NCBI GenBank assembly: GCA_016200365.1
Contig: JACQEW010000319.1
Location: 1-11,991, forward strand
Length of the DNA: 11,991 bases
Reading direction: 5' to 3'
Origin: Nitrospinota bacterium
GTDB lineage: Bacteria > Nitrospinota > Nitrospinia > UBA9942
Each line of letters starts with the position of its first letter. Position 1 is the first letter of the stretch. Below the pieces are notes generated by a model. That model was not told the origin of the DNA and ran no database searches. It saw nothing but the letters and a program-made list of their open reading frames with translations. A program made the position numbers and the translations under genes. Shown piece by piece: positions 6,081 through 11,991 of the stretch.

Positions 6081-7013
6081 GATTTCTCCTCAGATTTCTT
6101 TCCTCTACCAATAACAGCACAAATACAATCATAAAGTTTTTCCTTCAAATCTTCTGGTGTTTTCCAGACAATGTGATTGTATTGTCGAGTATCGAAATGA
6201 ATATTTTTCAGGTCATCTTCTCTTACGCACCAAATAACAGGACGATTTAATCCAAGAGCAAAACCAGCTTCAAAATAAACTCCCTGTTTTTGACGGGTAA
6301 CATCTGCAATAACAAATTTTGAGTCCTTAATGTCGGCAATAATTTTTGCATCAATACGGTCTATGTGAGGCTCTTTGTCTATGCGATGGGGATCATATCC
6401 AGCATCTTCAACTGCCGGCTTTATTCCATCTTCCCAAACATTATCTAATTCCTTTTCAAATGACATAGCAACAAATGCCTGATTTGTGAAGGCAGGTAAT
6501 TGTGAGTTTATCGAGATAATCCCAGCCATTAGGCAAAATCTTAGTCTGAACAAAACCTATATTGAGTCTATCCTCATTAGCATCATTAATATAAATAAAT
6601 CCACGTTCTTTAAGTGATCTAATAATAAATTTTAATTCTTCGTAATTTTTAGCCCACGCTAAAGGATAGTCTTGGTCATTAATTCGAACTTCTGCGCCGG
6701 GATAATCAGTTCTACGCTCTATCGCACGCATAAGTAAGGTTTGCTTTTCTGATACTTTGTGATCAGGAAAATTCTTTAAGACATCTTCTAAAATATATGT
6801 TGTTATTTTTGGGGGTTCTCTTTTAAACTCATGATGCTCACGAATCCATGCAGAAAGCTTATAATCACAAGATTTATTTTTTAGAGTTTCTTCTGCTGGA
6901 ACAGCTATTAAAAATGCCCCGCAAATTCCACAATCATATTTTTTCCCAGCAACTTCTATGGTTGGAGGTTTGATAGAAGTATTTGAACATATCGGACATT
7001 TTAAATCAGTCAT
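6077..7013 (-). pseudogene. Zinc-ribbon plus TIR/deoxyribosyltransferase-like gene, split by a frameshift
   Basis: The first frame (7013-6456) starts MTDLKCPICS. Four cysteines (C6, C9, C28, C31) form a zinc ribbon. A wedge of helices and a winged-helix-like LKFIIRSLKERGFIYI follow, then GWDYLDKL, after which the frame drifts into LTITCLHKSGICCYVI. The second frame (to 6077) carries, from NQAFVAMSFEKELD, a Rossmann-like domain: GIKPAVEDAGYDPHRID, IIADIKDSKFVIADVT, GVYFEAGFALGLNRPVIW, FDTRQYNHIVW. The two pieces are normally one protein of about 310 aa. The break lies near 6485-6505 and needs a one-base shift. The C-terminal domain resembles nucleoside deoxyribosyltransferase or TIR-like proteins suspected in nucleotide-based immunity. 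The second piece has its own ATGs (6553, 6529) but no SD, so split expression is less likely. A strong GAGGAGGAA SD precedes ATG 7013. Confidence 0.65.
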
Positions 7014-7015
7014 CG

Positions 7016-7093
7016 CTATTCCTCCTCACTCTCCCGCCCCATGCGGTATTTAATAAAAGCATACCACTGTGTTAAAAAAATAATGTACTTCAA
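7016..7093 (-). pseudogene. Remnant gene 3' end, copy B of the tail
   Basis: From TTG 7091-7093 a 25-codon frame ends ...FIKYRMGRESEEE, TAG at 7016-7018, two bases before the zinc-ribbon ATG. The core at 7022-7051 matches copy C (9322-9351) at 29 of 30 bases by eye. Only the last ~15 residues belong to the shared tail. The upstream part (KYIIFLTQWYA) is unlike the other copies and is probably junction sequence. The GAG-GAG-GAA codons also serve as the SD for the next gene, which may be why this piece has been kept. Confidence 0.55.
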
Positions 7094-7109
7094 AATTATG
7101 TATTGAAGT
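7087..7109. promoter_or_regulatory. Inverted repeat in the divergent nuclease/zinc-ribbon gap
   Basis: ACTTCAA (7087-7093) and TTGAAGT (7103-7109) are reverse complements with nine bases between, followed by a T-run to 7115. The right arm supplies TTGAAG as a possible -35, with TATTAT at 7127-7132 as -10 (18-base spacer). That would put the start of transcription close to ATG 7141. It could be an operator, a weak terminator or both. The evidence is by eye only. Confidence 0.35.
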
Positions 7110-7140
7110 TTTTTTCACTGATATGTTATTATATATTCAA

Positions 7141-7677
7141 ATGAAGTATTTAATTCCTTTCAATAAACATCCTCGTAGAAATTTACCAAAACATTCTTCT
7201 AATAAACGAACGGAATCCTATTTTGTTCTGGCTTTTGGACGCACATATCATCAAGAAATATCAAACAGAATATCAGAACATTGCCAATCTTTTGAATTTA
7301 AAATAGCCAGAGAACTTCATATCCCCGGACTTGGAATTGCCGACATTATATCAGTTTTTACTAAATCTCGGAAAACGACTTTGCACGCTTTCGAAATGAA
7401 AATAAAGGATTGGCGAAAGGCACTTGCACAGGCTTATCGGTATAAATATTATGCTAATTCTACATTTGTAGTTATGCCTCCAGGCGAAGCTATGAAGGCT
7501 AAACAATCATTACCAGTATTTCAATCAACCAATGTAGGCTTGTGGGCATTTGACGCTGACAGCGGAATCATTAAAAAAATTTACAATCCAAAAATAGACA
7601 AACCCATAAGCAATACTGCACATACAAAAGCATTAACCTTGCTCGGACATCAAGTTACATCTCTGCCCGTTTTTTAA
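7141..7677 (+). CDS. Solitary PD-(D/E)XK nuclease-like protein
   Basis: This 178-aa protein (184 aa if the ATG at 7123 is used) is the only + strand gene in the right half. GLGIADIISVF followed 14 residues later by HAFEMKIKDWRKAL gives the D...ExK pattern of PD-(D/E)XK nucleases. In the 184-aa numbering these are D74, E91 and K93. The next helix (ALAQAYRYKYYANSTFVVMP) fits the standard fold, with Q103 in the position often found in Mrr-like and Holliday-junction-like members. No DNA-binding domain is obvious, and the N-terminus is basic (KHPRRNLPKHSSNKR). No SD is visible at either start, and a promoter placing the 5' end near 7141 hints at leaderless translation. It overlaps the convergent remnant by 23 bases. 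Function is unknown; a defence or repair nuclease is plausible. Confidence 0.6.
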   Translation: MKYLIPFNKHPRRNLPKHSSNKRTESYFVLAFGRTYHQEISNRISEHCQSFEFKIARELHIPGLGIADIISVFTKSRKTTLHAFEMKIKDWRKALAQAYRYKYYANSTFVVMPPGEAMKAKQSLPVFQSTNVGLWAFDADSGIIKKIYNPKIDKPISNTAHTKALTLLGHQVTSLPVF

Positions 7678-7840
7678 AAAGGTTCATCCCCTCCCAAAGC
7701 GGTTCCAAATGACCATCATCTGATTTTGGATCCAATCTATAACGCACCTTGATAGAAGCATATAATTCCTCAGCCAATTCAACTGCATCAGCACATTTTC
7801 CGAGATTTTTGAATACCTCTCCGCTCAATAGCCCAATCAT
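7655..7840 (-). pseudogene. 3' end of an unidentified gene fused out of frame to DprA-like DNA
   Basis: From about 7817 down to TAA 7655-7657 an open frame codes EVFKNLGKCADAVELAEELY, then ASIKVRYRLDPKSDDGHL and EPLWEGMNLFKKRAEM. The first residues (MIGLLSG) are just the truncated DprA-like copy read in another frame, so this is not an independent gene start. The remainder looks like real protein (balanced composition, amphipathic start), the C-terminal part of a family I do not recognise. It is probably not translated from its own start. Confidence 0.5.
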
Positions 7841-7943
7841 AAGATTTTAGAACTATATCCGCCGGACATTTGCGGGAACAGAGAAAGGCGGTTTTGTGCA
7901 GTTTTAAGAGTTCTTGGTTGCCTTGTGTGTAAAAGTCCGCCAT
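7788..7943 (-). pseudogene. Truncated second DprA-like copy (first 42 codons)
   Basis: ATG 7941-7943 opens a frame that matches the intact DprA-like protein through its first ~42 residues. Shared blocks are LLKLHKTAFLCSRKCPAD and VLKSYDWAIERR. It then crosses a junction at about 7817 and stops after nine unrelated codons. A 31-base stretch is identical in both copies (7874-7904 and 5170-5200). Both copies lie in the same orientation 2.7 kb apart, so they form a direct repeat that could recombine. This fragment also supplies the out-of-frame end of the SecB-like gene. Confidence 0.8.
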
Positions 7944-8434
7944 ACATTATTTTTCAATGTTTTCTTTGACGCCTTCGCCTTACCTACCGTGGCACTAATC
8001 TTTGCTATATTTTTGCCTGAATGAATATCGGCTGGTGCAGCCTTTTTCGCAATGTTTACAAAATTAACAGGTGGGAGGTGCAGGGGTGGGAAACCGGCCC
8101 TTCGTGTAATATCTGCTACAGTCTCCCGAATATATGGAAATATAATCGCAGGGGCATTGATTGAAGAGATATTATTAAGCGTCTTCTGATCAGGGTCTCC
8201 ATCAAAAGTAAGCACCCCAACGCCTTCTACCGTAAGATAAAACGGCAAATTACCGCTATTCAGAGAAACTTTCATAAAAGCCCGAAGTTTTCGGGTTTCT
8301 TTCTCGTAATCTGCCCTTCCCTCAATTTCCGGGCTTACAGTTACATCCTTCTCCGAATGAAAATCACGATTCAAATTAAAGGAAATAGCGGTAATAGCAA
8401 AATGGTCAAAAGTCATTCGTATGTTATCCGACAT
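7904..8434 (-). CDS. SecB-like chaperone of a toxin-antitoxin-chaperone operon
   Basis: This 176-aa protein is related to the export chaperone SecB. The strongest signature is FPYIRETVADITRRAGFPPL then HLPPVNF (residues 99-125), close to the SecB block FPYARE...R.GFPPL.L.PVNF. The N-terminal part (FDHFAITAISFNLNRDF) fits the first strands. In TAC systems the SecB-like protein folds and protects the HigA antitoxin by binding its C-terminal extension. The start overlaps higA by 11 bases, so the operon is coupled. The last ~14 residues (NVWRTFTHKATKNS) come from reading the DprA-like fragment in the wrong frame, so the native C-terminus was replaced, and the preceding Lys-rich tail is also unusual. 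The SecB core is complete, so function is probably kept. Confidence 0.85.
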   Translation of the reverse strand: MSDNIRMTFDHFAITAISFNLNRDFHSEKDVTVSPEIEGRADYEKETRKLRAFMKVSLNSGNLPFYLTVEGVGVLTFDGDPDQKTLNNISSINAPAIIFPYIRETVADITRRAGFPPLHLPPVNFVNIAKKAAPADIHSGKNIAKISATVGKAKASKKTLKNNVWRTFTHKATKNS

Positions 8435-8840
8435 TTCTTAACCCCTCATCATTAAAGTAGATATCATTCTCCGCTTTTGCAAACTTCCACGAAACCTCAT
8501 CTCCAGTAACAGGCTTATATCCTTCAATAGAGATGTAAAGATGTGGGATTTTAAAACCAGCAGGCGGCATCCTTACACTCATTTCTCTATCCAAAACGAT
8601 AGCAATCTTCATCAATGTCTTAATTGTGAGGTTGGGTGTACCATTCAGCAACTTGGAAATAAAAGCGCGGGATACCCCCATCTTTTCAGCCAGTTCAGCC
8701 CTGCCGATTCCATTTTCCTCCATTGCTCTGCAAACTTCTTCTGTAATATCCAAAATCACATTTTCGATTTTGAATTCAAAGGTATCTTTATACTTGGCAA
8801 TGCTTTCCTTCATCCATTCTGCTGCTGTTTTATTTGTCAT
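8424..8840 (-). CDS. HigA-type antitoxin with C-terminal chaperone-dependence extension
   Basis: This 138-aa protein has a Cro/C1-type helix-turn-helix at about residues 47-66 (RAELAEKMGVSRAFISKLLN) and NLTIKTLMKIAIVLDREM. Plain HigA antitoxins end soon after the HTH. Here about 45 residues follow (AGFKIPHLYISIEG through VSWKFAKAENDIYF). An aromatic-rich extension of this kind matches the chaperone-addiction (ChAD) tail described in SecB-dependent antitoxins such as the Mycobacterium tuberculosis TAC. The assignment is by context and shape, not by alignment. ATG lies one base after the higB stop with a GGGAGGA SD, so translation is coupled. HigA should bind the operator at 9229-9244 and repress the operon. 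Confidence 0.85.
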   Translation of the reverse strand: MTNKTAAEWMKESIAKYKDTFEFKIENVILDITEEVCRAMEENGIGRAELAEKMGVSRAFISKLLNGTPNLTIKTLMKIAIVLDREMSVRMPPAGFKIPHLYISIEGYKPVTGDEVSWKFAKAENDIYFNDEGLRNVG

Positions 8841-8841
8841 T

Positions 8842-9222
8842 TCATTCCTCCCGATAGTACTCCTTTCTCAGGTTTTTTGCCCTCTCTATTTCATCTCTTG
8901 ATAGTTTCTGTGTCTTTTTCTTGACTCCATGCGTAATGACCAATGAGTTCCTTTTGTTTTTGTCATAAAAACACAATAACCTGTCCTGGTATGATTTGAT
9001 TTCAAATATTCCATCCTCTAAAAGTCTAAACTTTTCTTTATTTCTCGGCGGGCCATTGTCTACAATTCTGTTTAATAGTGCAAGGAGTTTACTTTTGTCT
9101 TTATCTTCAAGGCTATCAATATATTTACGTGTCCAACACTTTGCTCCTGTTAGAACATACAGGATAGTCTTTTTACACGGTATATCCTTTTCCTCTTCAG
9201 GCAATAGAAGGTCAGCTTCCAT
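8842..9222 (-). CDS. HigB-type (RelE/Gp49 superfamily) toxin of the TAC operon
   Basis: This 126-aa basic protein has the Gp49/HigB pattern. FRLLEDGIFEIKSYQDRLLC (residues 65-84) is followed by the core strand LVITHGVKKKTQKLSRDEIERAKNLRKEY (94-122), which equals the family block ...vllhGf.KK..ktp..EI..A. Such toxins cut mRNA on the ribosome. The N-terminal ~18 residues (EADLLLPEEEKDIPCKK) are longer and more acidic than usual. ATG 9222 is the only in-frame ATG, and a -35/-10 pair ends three bases before it, which suggests leaderless expression. It comes first in a toxin-antitoxin-chaperone operon and is intact, so survival requires active HigA. Confidence 0.85.
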   Translation of the reverse strand: MEADLLLPEEEKDIPCKKTILYVLTGAKCWTRKYIDSLEDKDKSKLLALLNRIVDNGPPRNKEKFRLLEDGIFEIKSYQDRLLCFYDKNKRNSLVITHGVKKKTQKLSRDEIERAKNLRKEYYREE

Positions 9223-9225
9223 ATA

Positions 9226-9254
9226 TAATTAACCTATAAGTTAACACTTGTCAA
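9226..9254 (-). promoter_or_regulatory. Promoter of the TAC operon
   Basis: On the - strand TTGACA (9249-9254) is a perfect -35. A 17-base spacer leads to TAATTA (9226-9231) as -10. Transcription would start within a few bases of ATG 9222, leaving almost no leader and no room for an SD. The operator-like palindrome overlaps the spacer and -10, as expected for autorepression. Confidence 0.6.
9229..9244. promoter_or_regulatory. Candidate HigA operator palindrome
   Basis: TTAAC-CTATAA-GTTAA is an inverted repeat with five-base arms and a six-base centre. It lies between and over the -35 and -10 elements of the higB promoter. HigA family proteins repress by binding such sites. The link is inferred from position. 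Confidence 0.5.
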
Positions 9255-9312
9255 GTCTTTTTTCTTTATATTTTCCTTTATAAGTTTTTCCTATACCATT
9301 TGGCAAAAAAAA

Positions 9313-9384
9313 TCAATCTTTCTCCTCGCTCTCCCGCCCCATGCGGTATTTGATGTCGTAGTTGATGATGAAGTCCGGACTCCC
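9313..9384 (-). pseudogene. Remnant gene 3' end, copy C of the tail
   Basis: After stops at 9385-9390 the - strand reads GSPDFIINYDIKYRMGRESE and then EKD before TGA 9313-9315. There is no start codon. It aligns with copy A residue by residue over DFIIN..IKY.MG.E and with copy B at nucleotide level. It lies between the end of the Res gene and the TAC promoter, in the same frame as res, as copy A is with hepT. It is interpreted as a scar of a lost gene. Confidence 0.6.
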
Positions 9385-9396
9385 CTATCAATCCTC

Positions 9397-11967
9397 TTAT
9401 TTTCCATTAGCAAAAGAATTGCTGAGAACTACATCAATTTCCGACCGGAACCCTGTAAGTTCATTATTCCGCATCTGCTGAAAAAATCTGTTGTAATTTT
9501 TTGGAGTTACAAAATTAAACTGGTAGCTCATAGGAATATTCTCTTTATCAAGCCATTCATTGAGACGCTTAAAATGTGCATCTGTATATTCATATTTCTT
9601 TATATTCTCTGGGGAGGGATCTGATAATTCTTCATCGCCTTTGATTTCTACAACAAAAATCATGTTACCTTTCTTAATAAAGAAGTCAGGGCTAAATTCT
9701 CCTCGTTTGGGAGTATTTCCTTTCTTTCAAGCATATTCTATTGGATAAAACCGCTGAGGTGTATTTTTAATCCAAGCGTCTATTACTTGCGCATTCTCTC
9801 TTTCGCAGAGCAGTCGTACAAACTTGCGTTCCGGCTTAGCATCTGCAATTGCAATATTTAGTGGTGTCTTAAAATCATGTGAATTTGTAACAGGCTCTCG
9901 TCCGCCCCTAAAGTCACCGTCTGGATCTAATACTTCCCTGAAAAATTCGACTTCCTCATCAGGGATAAAAGCCTCGCAATCAGGGCTAAAGAAAATGGTC
10001 TTATCCGGCCTTCTCAACTCTGCCGCACTACAACTTTCTGTGTGCCGCTCTTTTGTATTTAAGGTGATAAGGGCTTTTGGATTAAGTTTATAAACCACTT
10101 TCTTCGATTTCTTTCGCTTTAATGGTCCAAGCGACTGCAGGAATTTTTGCCGGTTAGCTTCAGTGATTCGTCCTGATTTGATCTTTGCCATCTTTAAAGA
10201 TTCTTTAACAATCTGCTCCAAACGCCCTAACGGAAACTTCTTTGTATAATTAGTCCTGTCTTTTGGGTCATCAACATCCTTTGTTTCTTCATCAATGGAT
10301 TGAAGCCTCCTGAACATCAATTCTGCGACTTCTTCAATACTGTAGGTTTTATGCTTAATTTGAGTTTTGAATTTGTTGTGTTCCCATGAAACAGCCCGTT
10401 CAAAAACAATGGTAACATCCTCAGCTTCTACCTGTGTGGGCAAGTCCACAAATCCACGCTCCAATAAACGGTACTCCCCTTTTTTCGTGAATTCACTTGT
10501 ATCTTCATCACGGTCGTAGTTGAGATTATGAAGGTCAAAATGATAGGGTGATGCAGGTATAATGTTAGAAGATAATCGTCGCTCAATTTCCAATATCTCA
10601 TTAACCAAATGCCTTATCCGCCCTGACCATGCATCATGATTAAAGACAGTTACTATCGGCTGTTCGCCTTTCCAGCCTTCCGGTACACGCAGCCCGCGAC
10701 CAAGCACCTGCGCTATAAGGAGTTTGCTGTTAAACGCTCTTTCTTCATGGGGCACAATTAAAAAAACATTCTTTACATCCCATCCCTCACTGAGCATGGA
10801 TACTGAGACAATCCATTCAACCTTACTTGCAGGGTTATCAACAATCCTGAGTTTAGCTACATTCGGCTGATGTTCTCTTGCAGAAGTTACGGCTAATACT
10901 TTATTCTCTGCATCCTCAGATGAAATCTCTTCCCACTCTTGCAAGAATCCTTGCAGCTCCTCGGCGACCCGCTTACAGTCTGAGATTCCTTTAGTCACTA
11001 TAATGGAAAGTGGCTTAATGCCATGCCTCTTTAATTTCTTTTTCCAATCCTTATGCCGGTTATATATAAGCTGCCATTTTTCTGGAGCATCATCAGTTTC
11101 AGGCATTTCGGAGACATATTCAACCTTTTTCACAAAATAACCTTCTATGGCTTGCCGTAATGAATACCGGTTAATTACATCAGCAAAATAATCATCACCA
11201 ACATAGCATGTGCCGGATACACCAACCATGATTCTAAAACCATATTCAGGATTGAGTAAAAATTCTTTCCACTTCTTTGCCTTTGCGCTTGTTTCATTTG
11301 CTACATGATGGGCTTCATCGCTGAATACAGCAACACGCTCACCGCGTCCTTTGAGGCTGTCACGGATTGATGACTTTACATGCTCAAGGATTGCATGATA
11401 ATTCTCAACACATATTGAACCGTCAACAATGGTTTCAGAGGCATTTATTATTTTGGGTGTTTGAATTCTTGCATCTTTAGGCAAGACATCCCGCAGGTCA
11501 GCATTGCTGGCAAGCTCTCTAAATTTTTCGAGCAGCCCCGCCTCTATCGTATTTGATGGACATAAAACAAGCACTCTGTCAACCGTGCCTTCTGCAAGTA
11601 ATATGGCAGCAAGTCCATAAAGCACATAGCTTTTGCCTGTTCCAGTAGCAAGGTCTATTGAGCAAGATAATTGATCCGACAATTGCAGGTGACGCTCCAT
11701 CCCTGCCCATGAGCCGTATCGCTGCTGAATCTCATCGTTGCTTCCAAAGTTTTCTCTTGCCAGTTCACGAAGGTTGGCATATTTGCCGCCGAGAAAATAT
11801 CGCAATGTTGTCCGGATGGCTTCTTTTTGGTATTCGCGCATTCCGCAAAGTTCGTCAAGAAATGCCTCATATTTGGTCTCATCCCATACAGAGGGATCAA
11901 TATTCGTTGTAACCTTAAGGATAAGGTCTTCGTTCTTAAAACTTTTTCGGTCGCCTCGGGTTGTCAT
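9397..11967 (-). pseudogene. Type III Res-like SF2 helicase-nuclease with in-frame TGA
   Basis: From ATG 11967 (SD AGAGGAG upstream) 746 codons run to TGA 9727-9729. The same frame then continues 109 codons to TAA 9397-9399, so the ancestral protein was about 856 aa. Helicase motifs are complete: Walker A ATGTGKS (107-113), DEAH (217-220), SGT (251-253), motif V SMLSEGWDVKNV (390-401) and motif VI QVLGRGLRVP (420-429). The PD-(D/E)XK nuclease site, SPDFF (P760, D761) with VVEIK (E774, K776), is coded after the stop. The context EYA-stop-KKG suggests Trp TGG changed to TGA. The truncated product should keep ATP-driven DNA translocation and lose cleavage. A Mod subunit, if any, would lie beyond the right edge. 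The alternative is a non-type-III DEAH restriction helicase of similar architecture. Confidence 0.85.
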
Positions 11968-11972
11968 GCCTA

Positions 11973-11982
11973 TCGGCTCCTC
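11973..11982 (-). promoter_or_regulatory. Shine-Dalgarno of the Res-like gene
   Basis: AGAGGAG on the - strand lies within 15 bases of ATG 11967 and supports that start. Nothing else is visible in the last 24 bases of the window. Confidence 0.5.
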
Positions 11983-11991
11983 TTTTTTTTC

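Noticed and set aside
8541..8924. 127-codon + strand frame opposite higA/higB
   Set aside because: Cys/Phe/His-rich shadow of two well-supported - strand genes, with no SD.
9727..9729. TGA (and TAA at 1181) as a recoded sense codon, for example selenocysteine or a variant genetic code
   Set aside because: Other genes here end normally with TGA or TAA (the Dam-like gene, higB, murI), two different stops are involved, and no conserved Cys/Sec context or stem-loop was seen.
9824..10093. 89-codon + strand frame opposite the Res-like gene
   Set aside because: Serine-rich antisense shadow of a conserved coding region.
1..11991. CRISPR array, tRNA or rRNA gene
   Set aside because: No regularly spaced direct repeats and no cloverleaf or rRNA-like conserved segments were seen on either strand.

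Overview
The window is a bacterial chromosome segment. About 2 kb looks like ordinary housekeeping sequence (glutamate racemase, a GerMN-domain protein, a UPF0114 membrane protein). The rest is a dense and partly decayed defence or mobile island. No gene fixes the taxon. The murI/GerMN/DprA-like layout and the moderately AT-rich sequence suggest a Gram-negative anaerobe of the Nitrospirota or deltaproteobacterial type, but this is a weak inference.

Left part (1-2726, + strand). The window opens with the last codons and the terminal inverted repeat of an ISL3-type insertion sequence. An AT-rich leader follows, with four copies of the 7-mer TATGATA/TATCATA. Next comes a modification gene cluster: a RadC-N/HhH domain fused to a beta-class DNA methyltransferase, broken by one in-frame TAA just before its SAM-binding motif; a small unidentified gene that looks frameshifted; and an intact Dam-like D12 adenine methyltransferase. 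A UPF0114 membrane protein (2745-3212) closes this + strand block.

Middle part (3213-5962, - strand). In transcription order, MntA and HepT (a type VII toxin-antitoxin pair) are followed by a 30-codon gene remnant, an intact short DprA-like protein, a GerMN protein, a large imperfect inverted repeat, and murI.

Right part (5985-11991, mostly - strand). A Res-type SF2 helicase, upstream of everything else here, has an in-frame TGA that removes its PD-(D/E)XK nuclease end. Next is a three-gene toxin-antitoxin-chaperone operon (HigB, HigA with a C-terminal extension, SecB-like), whose last gene reads out of frame into a truncated second DprA-like copy. Then come the 3' end of an unidentified gene, a lone + strand PD-(D/E)XK nuclease, a zinc-ribbon plus nucleotide-binding (TIR/deoxyribosyltransferase-like) gene split by a frameshift, and the first ~30 codons of an AlbA_2/Schlafen-type gene.

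The most interesting structure lies between the genes. Three copies of one coding 3' end (consensus DFIIN..IKY.MG.E) sit immediately 5' of the DprA-like gene, of the zinc-ribbon gene and of the TAC operon. With the second DprA-like fragment, they suggest that an ancestral 'unknown gene + dprA-like' unit was duplicated and that defence modules were later swapped in next to the copies. Four separate lesions (two nonsense, two frameshift) hit modification, restriction or suspected defence genes. The two TA-type modules, the D12 methyltransferase and the DprA-like gene remain open.
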